A stretch of 64,000 bases of DNA from Chloroflexota bacterium (GCA_009840165.1 VXOG01000028.1:29937-93936); one strand, 5' to 3'; numbered from the stretch's first letter, positions 43,046 to 52,276 are shown. Made by a program: numbers and translations. The notes: generated by a model not told the origin, from the sequence alone.

Positions 43046-43696
43046 TTAAATCTCGATCTGAACCTCGCCATATCGCTCAAAAAAACGTTCCTGCAAGGCG
43101 TTGAATTTCTCGCGATAGGCGCTGGCGTGAATGCGGTCGGTCGTCATGATTACTGCGTCTTCTCGGTTGTCGGCGTAGTAGTTTTTCCTGATGCCTACCT
43201 CGTTGAAGCCGTACTTGTCGTAGAGTCGTTGGGCAATGAAGTTTGACACTCGCGCCTCCAGGGTAACCTCTTCCAGTCCCTGTTCATAAGCGGCGCGCAC
43301 CGTTCCTATAATCAGCAACTCGCCAATGCCCTGGCCGCGGAGCGAACTCCGCACCGCTACCTCCGTGATGTGCGCCTGGTCTCCCTGAAACCAGATTCCC
43401 ACGTAGCCGGCTACCCGATCGCTTTCACCGCTGCCAGACCCGCCAAAAGCTGATTTTACGCTTCTCACCATCCTCCCCCACATTGATGAGTCGGCTGGCT
43501 CGCCCGCCTCAGAAACTTCGGAGCATTGCGACGCAACCCCGTCGCCGGTGAGATACGCCACCAGGAATCGGCAATGCCGGCTGTTCAGCTCGCGCCGGAA
43601 CCGGGTGCCCACCCAGCCAGGCGAGAAAGCCTCATGCTCAATCTCGACAACCTGTGAAATGTCCTCAACGCGCATCCGGCGCAACGCGACGTCCAT
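43046..43696 (-). CDS. rimI: RimI-like ribosomal protein N-acetyltransferase
   Basis: 216 residues with a GNAT fold. MRVEDISQVVEIEHEAFSPGW is the RimI start. ITEVAVRSSLRGQGIGELLI has the acetyl-CoA-binding Q/RxxGxG/A motif, and SNFIAQRLYDKYGFNEVGIRKNYY closes the domain. Residues about 52-95 (QCSEVSEAGEPADSS...) are an extra Ser/Gly-rich insert relative to E. coli RimI (148 aa). The C-terminal tail is also extended. In E. coli RimI acetylates the N-terminus of ribosomal protein S18. Confidence 0.85.
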   Translation of the reverse strand: MDVALRRMRVEDISQVVEIEHEAFSPGWVGTRFRRELNSRHCRFLVAYLTGDGVASQCSEVSEAGEPADSSMWGRMVRSVKSAFGGSGSGESDRVAGYVGIWFQGDQAHITEVAVRSSLRGQGIGELLIIGTVRAAYEQGLEEVTLEARVSNFIAQRLYDKYGFNEVGIRKNYYADNREDAVIMTTDRIHASAYREKFNALQERFFERYGEVQIEI

Positions 43697-43719
43697 AGCT
43701 AACTAGTCCGAACCGGCGT

Positions 43720-44994
43720 TCACAGCAAACTCAATTGACCTGCCGACGACTCGCCTGTAGTCGGCTTTACCGTACCGTACACACCGTCGTATCCCGGTTC
43801 CACGCTCACTTCTCCGGTACGCGCCCGCATGATCGCCTCGGTGAGGGTCTCCCCTGCCACGGGCAGCAGGGCGCTTTCCGAAGCGTACAACAACGCGGCA
43901 AGCTCGCTCCCCACGTGGTCAATCACGGTATCGTACTCCCGCATCACTTTGCGAGTGTTGACCCCCACGTTTCGGATGGCCGCGATAACTTCTTGCAGGG
44001 GTATCAGACGGGCAAAGGGGGGATGCCCATCTCCCGAGTCGATCAGGCCGTATGAATCGGGTTGCCAGTCATCATCTAGGGGACGCTGCGCCAGCCGCGA
44101 AACCCGGTGCAACACTCCCAGCGTCAGCGCGCGCCCACAGACCGGGCAGTCAGTTCCGTTGGCCGCCTCCTCGGCTGGCCCGTAAACTACGCCACAGTTA
44201 CGATGCCCGCTGTAATGGTACTTGCCTTCCTCAGGGTAAAACTCCACGGTGAACGCCACTCCCGCGTCGCGCAAGCCGGCTGCTAGGCCATCCCAGGAAA
44301 GCTCGCCGGAAAACGCAGTCAGTTCCCGGCCCAGGCGACCCAGCGAGTGCGCGTCGGAAAAGGAAACTATGGAGCGGTTCTCCAACTCCGGTACGGCGCG
44401 GTTCATTGCCGGGTCCGACGACAGTCCCGTCTCAACTGCGGTTATCAGGTGCGACAAATCCCCAAAGCATTCTTCGAGGCTATCGAACCCACTTTTGGAA
44501 CCATAGACACCATACCAGGGAGTCCATGCGTGAGCCGGCATAACAATGGCTTCCGGGTGGCAGTCCAGCGCCAGGGCCAGCAGGTCCCGTGCCGACAGGC
44601 TCACCGTGGGGCGTCCGTCGGTTGACAGGTTGCCGTATTGGGACAGCCGACGGGTAAGGTATTCCGCCGCATCTAGCGTCGGCATCAGCGTCAACATGTG
44701 GATGCGCCGCACCCGCCCGCCCTGGCGGTACACGCAGCTGATTTCCGTTCCCGGGACAAAGCGAACACCGCCGTATTGGTACAGCCCGTCCTGGCCGGAA
44801 ACCAGATTCGCCCGTAGTTCCACCGCCCATGTGGGGTGGGTAAAATCCCCGGTCGCCAACAGGTCAATGCCCTTGCGCCGCGCCCACGTCGCCAGGTTGT
44901 CCAGCGTCAATGCCTTGCTGCAAGCGAAGGCGTATGGGGAGTGGATATGCAGGTCGGCGACAAAAGACGCCAGCTCGGCCGGAGACTGGTTCAT
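43720..44994 (-). CDS. endonuclease Q-like PHP-domain nuclease
   Basis: 424 residues. The PHP metal site is seen in FVADLHIHSPYAFACSKAL (HxH), TGDFTHP, PGTEISC, MPAHAWTPW and FSDAHS. A zinc finger follows (HRNCGVVYGP...CPVCGRALTLGVLHRV). This combination matches EndoQ, first described in Thermococcales and later in some bacteria, which nicks DNA 5' of deoxyuridine, hypoxanthine and abasic sites. It overlaps the upstream hydrolase gene by 4 bp (ATGA). Confidence 0.85.
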   Translation of the reverse strand: MNQSPAELASFVADLHIHSPYAFACSKALTLDNLATWARRKGIDLLATGDFTHPTWAVELRANLVSGQDGLYQYGGVRFVPGTEISCVYRQGGRVRRIHMLTLMPTLDAAEYLTRRLSQYGNLSTDGRPTVSLSARDLLALALDCHPEAIVMPAHAWTPWYGVYGSKSGFDSLEECFGDLSHLITAVETGLSSDPAMNRAVPELENRSIVSFSDAHSLGRLGRELTAFSGELSWDGLAAGLRDAGVAFTVEFYPEEGKYHYSGHRNCGVVYGPAEEAANGTDCPVCGRALTLGVLHRVSRLAQRPLDDDWQPDSYGLIDSGDGHPPFARLIPLQEVIAAIRNVGVNTRKVMREYDTVIDHVGSELAALLYASESALLPVAGETLTEAIMRARTGEVSVEPGYDGVYGTVKPTTGESSAGQLSLL

Positions 44995-45782
44995 TGGACC
45001 GCCAGCAACAACTCGGCCAGTTCCCGGGGTTTCTGCGTCGCGGCCTGATGCGCGGCATCCAGTTCAATCACCGTCGCGTTCGGAATGCGAGCAGCCATGC
45101 TCCGCTGCTGTGATGGAGAGATCAGCCGGTCATCTCCCAGCACAATGTAGGTAACCGGGCAGGACAAAGCATCCAGATTCAAAGTAACCGATTGGGTCAG
45201 CATCCGGAGTGGGAGCGGACCAAGATGACCCACCGTTTCCACCCGTTGCATCGGATCCAAACCCCGGCACATGTAGCCGGAGATCAGGCCCCTGGGAACC
45301 TGAATGTCCCGTCCAACTAGCGAACCCAACGCCCGGCACAAGCTGATAGTGCAACGCGCAAGCAATGGGTACGCCGACACCGGGGTTCCGCGATTCGCCG
45401 GAACTATCCCTGCCAGCAGAACCACCCGCTTGGGAGCAACCGGCAATTCGGTTGCCGCCTGTAATGCGACAGTTCCCCCCAACTCATGCCCCGCGATGAT
45501 GTAATCACTGAAGCCTTCTCGCTCGACGACGCGGGCAATGGCCTGCACTCCTTCCGAAATATCCACCAATCCGGCGTCATCGGCAGCATCCGAACCCTGC
45601 CCCGGCAGGTCCACCGCGCGGACTCGCACCCCTTGTCTGGGGCGGTACAACCGGGGCGGATGCTCCACCGGCGCGGTCATGTGCCCCCAGACTTTTCCCC
45701 AGCTCCATGCGCCTTGACCCGCTCCATGTACCAACAAGTAGTCAGTCACTTTCTCACCAGCTAATTCAGAGTTGAGTTGCAT
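44991..45782 (-). CDS. alpha/beta-hydrolase with Glu at the nucleophile position
   Basis: 263 residues from ATG 45782. The longer ORF runs back into dispersed repeats. The oxyanion motif LLVHGAGQGAWSW, the RVRAVDLPGQGSD strand, LGDDRLISP (acid) and the late His in DAAHQA are all in place. The nucleophile elbow reads AGHELGG instead of GHSxGG, and the codon is clearly GAG. An acidic nucleophile is known in epoxide hydrolases and dehalogenases, but those use Asp. This protein could be a lyase, a non-classical hydrolase or inactive. It overlaps the EndoQ-like gene. Confidence 0.75.
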   Translation of the reverse strand: MQLNSELAGEKVTDYLLVHGAGQGAWSWGKVWGHMTAPVEHPPRLYRPRQGVRVRAVDLPGQGSDAADDAGLVDISEGVQAIARVVEREGFSDYIIAGHELGGTVALQAATELPVAPKRVVLLAGIVPANRGTPVSAYPLLARCTISLCRALGSLVGRDIQVPRGLISGYMCRGLDPMQRVETVGHLGPLPLRMLTQSVTLNLDALSCPVTYIVLGDDRLISPSQQRSMAARIPNATVIELDAAHQAATQKPRELAELLLAVQ

Positions 45783-45794
45783 TCCGCGCCATTC

Positions 45795-45896
45795 GTCACA
45801 TTTCCCGTCAATCGTGGCGCTTACCGTCAATCGTGGCGTTTACCGTCATTCCCTACATTTTCCGTCATTCCCGCGAAAGCGGGAATCCAGAAAGCC
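45795..45896. repeat. tandem CGTCAATCGTGGCG units and CGTCATTCCCGC hairpin
   Basis: Two CCGTCAATCGTGGCG units, then two CCGTCATTCCC units, the last continuing into TTCCCGC-GAAA-GCGGGAATCCAG. It lies 3' of selA and 5' of the hydrolase gene, both on the minus strand. Confidence 0.65.
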
Positions 45897-45900
45897 GCTG

Positions 45901-47286
45901 TCACAAAGCCAGTGTCTCGGTCACTCCCATTATTATGTCATTATCCTGCTCAGGCAAGACAGTCCTCGGATCCAGCCGCACCGCGTCGTCTTCAATGCGG
46001 GCGATTACCGGAGTCGAGCGTCCCCGCAGTGTCGAGAGCAGCGCCTCCAGGCTTTTCCCCGTGCCATTGGCTGATATGGATAGCGCCCAAGAATCCAGCG
46101 TTTCCCCCGGCAGGCTTCCGCCGCCGATGGCCGACCGAGCCGGCACAACCGCTGTTTCATAGCCCCACGACGCGCCGATAGCATCCCTCCAGCGTTCCGC
46201 ACGGGCCTTTATTGCCTCGGGAGTCGCGGAGATCATGCGCCAGACCGGTACTTCCGACTCCGCGTTCCCGCTGAGGTAGTGAGTGAGCGTGGCCGTGAGG
46301 CTGGCGAGGCTCATCTTGTCGATGCGCACCGCCCGGGCCAACGGATGCCGTTCCAGTCGGCCGACCAAATCCCGTTTCCCCACCACTATGCCGGCCTGTG
46401 GCCCGCCCAGGAGCTTGTCTCCGGAAAAGAACACCAACCCGACGCCCGCGTCTATCGCTTCCTGCGGCATTGGCTCGTGCGCCAACCCGTACCGCTCTGT
46501 AGGGAGCAACGCCCCGCTGCCCACGTCATGCAGCACCGGTACGCCCGTCCGCTCTCCGAGGTCCACCAGGTCCCTTTCTTCAACGCCGGCGGTAAATCCT
46601 TCTACGCGGAAATTGCTGGCGTGCGCCTTGAGAAACGCTGCGGTGTCCTCGGTCACTGCGTCTGCATAGTCACGGACGTAGGTGCGGTTCGTCGTGCCAA
46701 CGTCCACCAGCGTGCAGCCGCTTTGCCGCAGCACGTCCGGGATGCGGAAACCGCCGCCGATTTCCACGGCCTCGCCCCGCGCCACAATAACCTCCCGCCC
46801 GGAGGCCAGTGTCGACAGGCCTAGGAGCAGCGCGGAGGCGTTATTGTTCACCACCAGCGCGGCTTCTGCGCCGGTGATCTGCCTCAACAGCGACTGCAAG
46901 TGCGCCTGCCGCGAACCTCGCCGACCAGTGGCCAGGTCGATTTCAAGGTCCGAGTACCCGCCGGCTACCGCGTCAGCCGCGGCGATGGCTGCCTTGCTGA
47001 GGGGCGCGCGGCCCAAGTTGGTGTGAATCACCACTCCGGTCGCGTTGATCAAAGGCCGCGGCGACGGCGTCACAAGTTCATCGACGGTGCGCTTGACCGC
47101 CTCAGCAATATCATCCAGGCAACGCGGCTCACCGCCCGCCAGAATATCCCGGCGGGCCTCCGCCAGTGCCTCGCGGGTAAGGTCCACCAGCCACTCCCGG
47201 CCATGCGTTGCTACCGCAACGGACAAAATGTCGCTGCTTACGACGCGCTCAACGCTGGGCAGGTTGCGTAGTAGTTGGCTGGTCAT
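45901..47286 (-). CDS. selA: L-seryl-tRNA(Sec) selenium transferase
   Basis: 461 residues, the usual length. The PLP enzyme turns Ser-tRNA(Sec) into Sec-tRNA(Sec). INATGVVIHTNLGRAPLSKAA and YSDLEIDLATGRRGSRQAH are SelA signatures. FFSGDKLLGGPQAGIVVG carries the PLP lysine. The N-terminal helical domain (residues 1-75) needed for tRNA binding in bacterial SelA is present. selB, selC and selD are not in the window. Two genes with in-frame UGA lie at 57.6-59.1 kb. Confidence 0.95.
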   Translation of the reverse strand: MTSQLLRNLPSVERVVSSDILSVAVATHGREWLVDLTREALAEARRDILAGGEPRCLDDIAEAVKRTVDELVTPSPRPLINATGVVIHTNLGRAPLSKAAIAAADAVAGGYSDLEIDLATGRRGSRQAHLQSLLRQITGAEAALVVNNNASALLLGLSTLASGREVIVARGEAVEIGGGFRIPDVLRQSGCTLVDVGTTNRTYVRDYADAVTEDTAAFLKAHASNFRVEGFTAGVEERDLVDLGERTGVPVLHDVGSGALLPTERYGLAHEPMPQEAIDAGVGLVFFSGDKLLGGPQAGIVVGKRDLVGRLERHPLARAVRIDKMSLASLTATLTHYLSGNAESEVPVWRMISATPEAIKARAERWRDAIGASWGYETAVVPARSAIGGGSLPGETLDSWALSISANGTGKSLEALLSTLRGRSTPVIARIEDDAVRLDPRTVLPEQDNDIIMGVTETLAL

Positions 47287-47470
47287 GGAAACTGATGGGG
47301 CGCCTTGATTGACATTTTCCGTGTGGGCGGCTGTATTTTATCACCGATTAATTGAAGCCGTGAGTCGCATCCGTCCTGGCGCACTCCCTGCGGGTTTGCA
47401 CTATAATTGAAACCGAAACTCACCGTGCTCCAACCGGATATGCGGGAGATTTCTGTAGGAGGCCAACCAC

Positions 47471-47677
47471 ATGAACACTAAACTCATTGGCCTCTGTATC
47501 GTTACCGTGTTCGCGATTTCCATCATCCTGGGCGGCGTGCATTCCGCCATCATGGTGATCGAGGCAACAAACGCCCCCGCAGAACCCGCAACCGGCGAAT
47601 ACGTGCCTCGCCTAGCCTCCGACGACGAGCAGGACCCGGCGTTGGCAGCGCTGAGATACGTCTGCCCGTTCCACTGA
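47471..47677 (+). CDS. small single-pass membrane protein
   Basis: 68 residues with a good Shine-Dalgarno (TAGGAGG). Residues 5-30 are hydrophobic (LIGLCIVTVFAISIILGGVHSAIM), followed by a Pro/Ala/Glu-rich tail. A TATAAT at 47402-47407 is a likely -10. The family is not recognised. It lies 56 bp before an acyl-CoA dehydrogenase gene in the same direction. Confidence 0.65.
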   Translation: MNTKLIGLCIVTVFAISIILGGVHSAIMVIEATNAPAEPATGEYVPRLASDDEQDPALAALRYVCPFH

Positions 47678-47733
47678 TGGGCAGGATTTGTGGGACCGTG
47701 GACACCCAAATTTAAAGACCAAACGGAGTGAGA

Positions 47734-48972
47734 ATGACCACCGAGATCGGTTTGCCACCGGCGCTTGACGCGCTCAAAACTACGGTTCGCCAGATTGTCC
47801 GGGATGAGTGCATACCCCTGGAACCCGAGTACCTGGCGCACCCGCCACAGGAAGGCGAACCGGAAAACGGCGCACCCCGGGGCGTCCTCGAAACCGTCCC
47901 AGGCGTTTTGGGCACCCTGTCGTCCGACCAGTGGGGTCGCCTGAACCACCTGTCCCAGCAAACCGGAATCTACACGTCATTCGTTCCGGAAGAATACGGC
48001 GGCGGCGGAATGGGCGCGCTTGGGCACCTGGTCCTGGAGGAAGAGGTCCACCGCAGCATCGTGCATCTGCCCACCTCGCCGGTGCCCATGTTCATGATCG
48101 GCGCCTGCACTCCCGAGCAGGAGGAAAAATACCTCTACCCGGCAATCAACGGCGACCTGTACTATTCCTTCGGTCAAACCGAGCCCCAGGCCGGTTCCGA
48201 CCCCGGCGGCATGATGCAAACCCGTGCCGTCCGCGATGGCGACGACTGGATTCTGAACGGCACCAAGATGTTCATCTCCGGCGCGGCCTCCGCTGATTTC
48301 CTGCTGGTTCAGGCTGTAACCGACCCGGACAAACGGCAACGCGGCGGCATCACGATGTTCATCATCGACAATCCCACGCCGGGCGTCACTTTTGAGCCGA
48401 TCCGTGTCTGGATTGTCCCCACCAAGGCACAGCAGCACTACATCCACCTGGACAACGTGCGCGTTCCTCAAACCCAGGTTCTCGGCGAAGTCGGTGAAGG
48501 CTTCAACCTGGGACAGCAGTGGCTGGTGCATCACGACCGGCTGCTCCGGGGCGCGATGGCGTTAGGCATACTCACCCGCGCCTTGCAGATGGCCATTGAC
48601 TGGTCCCAGGAGCGCGTAACTTACGGCCGGCCCATCGCCGACCGCCAGGCCATCCAATGGATGCTGACCGACGTATATACCGACATCATCGCCCTGCGCG
48701 CCGTGGCCCGGGAAACCGCCGCCCGCGCCGATGCCGGGGAGGATGTACGCGTGGAGGCGTCAATGGTCAAATACGCCGCCGGTGAATGGGGTTGGCGCAG
48801 CATCGACAAGATCATGCAGATTTTCGGCGGCGTCGGCGAAACTCTCGACATGCCTATCCCCCACTGGTATCACATGCTCCGCCACGCCCGAATCGGCGGC
48901 GGCACCTCGGAAATCCACAAATTCGTCATGGCCCGGGCCTTGCTCGGCGGCCGGGTCAACTTCCAGGGATAA
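47734..48972 (+). CDS. acyl-CoA dehydrogenase family protein
   Basis: 412 residues from ATG 47734, with GGAG 5 nt upstream. Family motifs include FVPEEYGGGGMGALGHLVLEEE, YSFGQTEPQAGSDPGGMMQTRA with WILNGTKMFISGA (FAD/substrate loop), and the C-terminal IMQIFGGVGETLDMP ... RIGGGTSEIHKFVMARALLG. It oxidises an acyl-CoA with FAD. The chain-length or branched substrate is unknown. No electron-transfer flavoprotein gene is adjacent. Confidence 0.9.
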   Translation: MTTEIGLPPALDALKTTVRQIVRDECIPLEPEYLAHPPQEGEPENGAPRGVLETVPGVLGTLSSDQWGRLNHLSQQTGIYTSFVPEEYGGGGMGALGHLVLEEEVHRSIVHLPTSPVPMFMIGACTPEQEEKYLYPAINGDLYYSFGQTEPQAGSDPGGMMQTRAVRDGDDWILNGTKMFISGAASADFLLVQAVTDPDKRQRGGITMFIIDNPTPGVTFEPIRVWIVPTKAQQHYIHLDNVRVPQTQVLGEVGEGFNLGQQWLVHHDRLLRGAMALGILTRALQMAIDWSQERVTYGRPIADRQAIQWMLTDVYTDIIALRAVARETAARADAGEDVRVEASMVKYAAGEWGWRSIDKIMQIFGGVGETLDMPIPHWYHMLRHARIGGGTSEIHKFVMARALLGGRVNFQG

Positions 48973-49038
48973 GACGCGAGCGGCCAACCCGCCCGGCTCA
49001 ACAATGACCGGGCCAACTATTTCCGCAAGGAGAGATAA

Positions 49039-49842
49039 ATGTCCTATCAGAACGCAACAAAATACCTGGTTCCAGCCCTGGCTGCGGCGCTGGTGATACT
49101 CATCGCGGCTTGGGCATTCAATCTCCCTCCTGTGTCCGCCCTGACCGACCGGGGTAGTGAACCCCTCGAATTGTCGCTCCAGCCCAGCGGTCAGGTGACA
49201 GGATTCCCCTATGACGTGGTACAGGTATCAGGTCAAGGCACCGCCACCGGAACGCCCGACTTGGCGCAGCTCAGACTCAGTGTACAGGTTACGTCCGACA
49301 CCGCGGTCGACGCTTGGACCACAGCTGCACAAAAGATGACTGCGGTTCGCAGCTCGCTAACGACCAACGGAGTTGAAGAAACCGACATTGGTACCAGCCG
49401 CATCAGGATCCGCCCGGACTACGATTACGGCGACGATGGACGTATGCTGATTGGCTACATTGCCACCAACGGATTGAACGTAACCATTCGGGATACCGGC
49501 ACGGTTGGGACTATTCTCGATGCAGCCGTAACCGCTGGCGGCGATGATATTCGGTTGGACGACTTGGATTACCAGATCTCCGATACCACGGATTTGGAAC
49601 ACGACGCCCGGGCCGCCGCTGTGCAGAACATGGAAGCCAAGGCGAAGCAGATCGCGGAATCATCCGGGCGTACTCTGGGCAACCTTAAAGTAGTCAGTGA
49701 ATTTCCCGGCGTCGGCATTGGCGGAGGAGACCAGATTTTCGCATTCGCCGCCCTCTCCGACTCCGCCCCTTACGATACCCCGGTCTCTACTGGCGAGGAA
49801 ACCATTACCGTCAGCGTTTACGGCGTGTACGAACTGCGGTGA
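49039..49842 (+). CDS. SIMPL-domain (DUF541) exported protein
   Basis: 267 residues with an N-terminal signal anchor (LVPALAAALVILIAAWAF). VVQVSGQGTATGTPDLAQLRLSVQV opens the SIMPL domain. IGYIATNGLNVTIRDTGTVGTILDAAV and ARAAAVQNMEAKAKQIAESSGRTLG are its other landmarks. Such proteins (for example YggE) are periplasmic or exported and are linked to oxidative stress in E. coli. AGGAGA (49029) precedes the ATG. Confidence 0.88.
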   Translation: MSYQNATKYLVPALAAALVILIAAWAFNLPPVSALTDRGSEPLELSLQPSGQVTGFPYDVVQVSGQGTATGTPDLAQLRLSVQVTSDTAVDAWTTAAQKMTAVRSSLTTNGVEETDIGTSRIRIRPDYDYGDDGRMLIGYIATNGLNVTIRDTGTVGTILDAAVTAGGDDIRLDDLDYQISDTTDLEHDARAAAVQNMEAKAKQIAESSGRTLGNLKVVSEFPGVGIGGGDQIFAFAALSDSAPYDTPVSTGEETITVSVYGVYELR

Positions 49843-49848
49843 TCCTCC

Positions 49849-50415
49849 ATGGTTCTCAGCGACCGCACCATCCGCCGCGAACTTGACGAAGGCCGAATCG
49901 TCGTCGATCCCATAGACTTCGACGACATCCAGCCGGCCAGCATCGACCTGCACCTGGACAATCGATTCCTGGTCTTCTCAAACTCCCGGCGCCCGTACAT
50001 CGACGTGCGGGAATCCCAGGCCGATCTCACCGAAGAGGTCAAAATCCAGGGCGACGATCAATTCATACTGCACCCCGGGGAGTTCGTCCTCGGCAGCACC
50101 CTGGAGCACATTGAGCTGCCCGATGACCTGGTAGCGCGGCTGGAAGGCAAGAGCAGCCTGGGACGCATCGGCCTGCTGATCCACAGCACTGCCGGCTTCG
50201 TGGATCCGGGCTGGCGCGGCCGGCTGACCCTGGAACTGAGCAACGTCGCCCGCCTGCCCATCGCCCTGTACCAAGGTATGAAAATCGGACAGATCTCGTT
50301 CCTCCGTCTCTCTGAACCAGCCGAAAGGCTCTACGGTTCTCCGGAACTTGGCAGCAAGTATCAGGGGCAATCCGGCCCCACCGCCAGCCGCTTCCACCAG
50401 GATTTTGCGAGCTGA
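49849..50415 (+). CDS. dcd: dCTP deaminase
   Basis: 188 residues, the usual size. [35 protein letters not shown] and the active-site stretch [20 protein letters not shown] then [16 protein letters not shown] are family hallmarks. It deaminates dCTP to dUTP, or directly to dUMP in bifunctional members, for thymidylate synthesis. It begins 6 bp after the SIMPL gene. Confidence 0.93.
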   Translation: MVLSDRTIRRELDEGRIVVDPIDFDDIQPASIDLHLDNRFLVFSNSRRPYIDVRESQADLTEEVKIQGDDQFILHPGEFVLGSTLEHIELPDDLVARLEGKSSLGRIGLLIHSTAGFVDPGWRGRLTLELSNVARLPIALYQGMKIGQISFLRLSEPAERLYGSPELGSKYQGQSGPTASRFHQDFAS

Positions 50416-50467
50416 TTTCCAGACCCCACCATCATTCCCGCACCCTAACCGTATTCTAGTATCCCTA

Positions 50468-50498
50468 ACCGTCATTCCCGCGAAAGCAGGAATCCAGA
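50468..50498. repeat. CGTCATTCCCGCGAAAGCAGGAATCCAG dispersed repeat
   Basis: An imperfect TTCCCGC-GAAA-GCAGGAA hairpin, another copy of the family at 3936, 45840 and 54180. It lies between dcd and ribD. No FMN riboswitch is seen here. Confidence 0.65.
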
Positions 50499-50530
50499 AA
50501 GCATTTGATTCTCCCGCTCCGTCAAATTAG

Positions 50531-51658
50531 ATGACCACGACAATCAATCCCATGACCCGCGCAATCGAGCTGGCGCGCTCGGCACTGGGCAGCGCCAGCC
50601 CCAACCCGGCCGTCGGCGCCGTGGTCGTCCAAAACGGCGCGGTGGTCGGCGAGGGATACACCCTGCCCCCCGGACAGCGACACGCCGAAATCGGAGCATT
50701 GGCGCAAGCCGGTTCCTCTGCGCGGGGCGCGACTTTATTCTGCACTTTGGAACCCTGCTGCCACTACGGGCGCACGCCACCCTGCACCGACGCCATCATC
50801 GCCGCCGGGGTCAGCCGCGTGGTGTACGCCGTCCGCGACCCGAATCCGCGGGTTTCCGGGGGTGGTGAATCCGCCCTGCGCGCGGCCGGCGTCGCTGTTG
50901 AGCGGCAAACTAACCCGGAAGCCGAGGAACTCCACGAAGCGTTCGCCAAGCACATCACTACTGGTCTTCCCTTCGTTGTAGCCAAGTTCGCAATGAGCCT
51001 GGACGGAAAGATCGCAACCCGCACCGGCTCATCCCAATGGATAACCGGATCCGCTGCCCGCGCGCGCGTCCAGCGGATGCGCAAAGAAATGGACGCCATC
51101 ATGGTCGGCATTGGCACCACCCTGGCCGATGATCCCCAGCTGACCGCCCGCGACGCGCAGGGCGAGCCGTTGCCCTCCAACCTGCAGCCCGTCCGCATTA
51201 TTGTGGACAGCAGCGCACGTACTCCGCCCACCGCCCGGATGCTGAATCAACCCGGGCGCACGATAATCGCGACGGCTGCCGGCGTGCCTCGTGACCGGGT
51301 CGCCAGGCTTGAAGACGTTGGAGCAGACGTGCGTGAGTTCCCCGGATCGGATGGCCGTGTGGATCTGCGCAAGATGTTGAAATTCGTCGGCGGCCAGGGA
51401 ATCGTTAGCGTCCTTGTGGAAGGTGGCGGCTTGGTACTCGGCGCAACTCTGGACGTTGGGCTGATTGACAAGGTATGCGCGTTCGTCGCGCCAATGCTGA
51501 TTGGCGGGGCCGGCGCACCCTCACCCGTAGCCGGCAGCGGCGCAGCCGTCATCGCCGACGCCTTGAGACTCGAACGCACACGCATTGAACCCATCGGACC
51601 GGACTGGCTGATCACCGGTTATCCCATGACCGGGTATCCAATAAATGGAGGCGGCTGA
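50531..51658 (+). CDS. ribD: bifunctional riboflavin deaminase-reductase
   Basis: 375 residues. The deaminase domain has the zinc motifs HAEIGALAQAG and CTLEPCCHYGRTPPCTDAI (about 50-88). The reductase domain begins at FVVAKFAMSLDGKIATRTGSSQWITG and carries MDAIMVGIGTTLADDPQLTAR and VLVEGGG. It catalyses steps 2 and 3 of riboflavin synthesis. First gene of ribD-ribE-ribB-ribBA. Confidence 0.95.
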   Translation: MTTTINPMTRAIELARSALGSASPNPAVGAVVVQNGAVVGEGYTLPPGQRHAEIGALAQAGSSARGATLFCTLEPCCHYGRTPPCTDAIIAAGVSRVVYAVRDPNPRVSGGGESALRAAGVAVERQTNPEAEELHEAFAKHITTGLPFVVAKFAMSLDGKIATRTGSSQWITGSAARARVQRMRKEMDAIMVGIGTTLADDPQLTARDAQGEPLPSNLQPVRIIVDSSARTPPTARMLNQPGRTIIATAAGVPRDRVARLEDVGADVREFPGSDGRVDLRKMLKFVGGQGIVSVLVEGGGLVLGATLDVGLIDKVCAFVAPMLIGGAGAPSPVAGSGAAVIADALRLERTRIEPIGPDWLITGYPMTGYPINGGG

Positions 51659-52243
51659 ATGTTCACTGGAATCGTCGAAGAAGTAGGCCGCGTATCCGGC
51701 CTGAATGACTATCGTTTCGTCATCAACGCCGAAAAAACGCTGACGGACGTAAAGGTCGGCGACAGCATATCCGTCAACGGAGCCTGTCTCACCGTCGTTG
51801 AGTTTGATGACAGCAGTTTTGCGGTTGACCTGGCCCCCGAAACCCTGCGGCGCACGTCGCTGGGCGAGGCCGGGTCGGGATCGGCCGTCAACTTGGAGCG
51901 CGCGTTGTCGGCCAGCGACCGGATGGGCGGCCACATCGTGCAGGGCCACGTGGACGGAACCGGAGCCATCACCGGCCTCACTCCCGAAGCCGACTGCTAC
52001 ATCATGGAGATCGAGTCCTCTGAATCGCTGGTCCCCTACATCGTCGAGAAAGGCTTTATCGCGGTTGACGGAATCAGCCTTACGGTGGTACAAAGAACGG
52101 AGCGCCGCTTCACAATATCTGTCATACCCTTCACGATGCAGAATACTAACCTGCACGAAAAATCGGTTGGCGATCGGGTTAATTTGGAAGCGGACATTTT
52201 AGCCAAATACGTGGAAAGTCTCCTCCAGTCCAGATTGAGTTGA
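51659..52243 (+). CDS. ribE: riboflavin synthase alpha subunit
   Basis: 194 residues, two lumazine-binding repeats: MFTGIVEEVGRVSGL with VNGACLTVV, and GGHIVQGHVDGTGAI with VDGISLTVV. It forms riboflavin from two molecules of 6,7-dimethyl-8-ribityllumazine. It abuts ribD directly. The lumazine synthase gene (ribH) that makes its substrate is not in this cluster. Confidence 0.95.
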   Translation: MFTGIVEEVGRVSGLNDYRFVINAEKTLTDVKVGDSISVNGACLTVVEFDDSSFAVDLAPETLRRTSLGEAGSGSAVNLERALSASDRMGGHIVQGHVDGTGAITGLTPEADCYIMEIESSESLVPYIVEKGFIAVDGISLTVVQRTERRFTISVIPFTMQNTNLHEKSVGDRVNLEADILAKYVESLLQSRLS

Positions 52244-52276
52244 CTTCCAAACCGTCCGACGGAAATTGCTACCTGC

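Noticed and set aside
45795-45870. CRISPR-like array (repeated CCGTCA units)
   Set aside because: Only two to four units at 10-20 bp spacing with no true spacers. They are tandem copies of a dispersed repeat.
47675-47734. possible selenocysteine readthrough of the TGA ending the 68-aa membrane protein
   Set aside because: Reading through adds 17 residues (CPFH-x-WAGFVGPW...) up to the next gene. There is no redox fold, no CxxC-like context and no convincing hairpin.
50416-50530. FMN riboswitch upstream of ribD
   Set aside because: The short gap contains only a dispersed repeat. The conserved RFN-element segments are not present.
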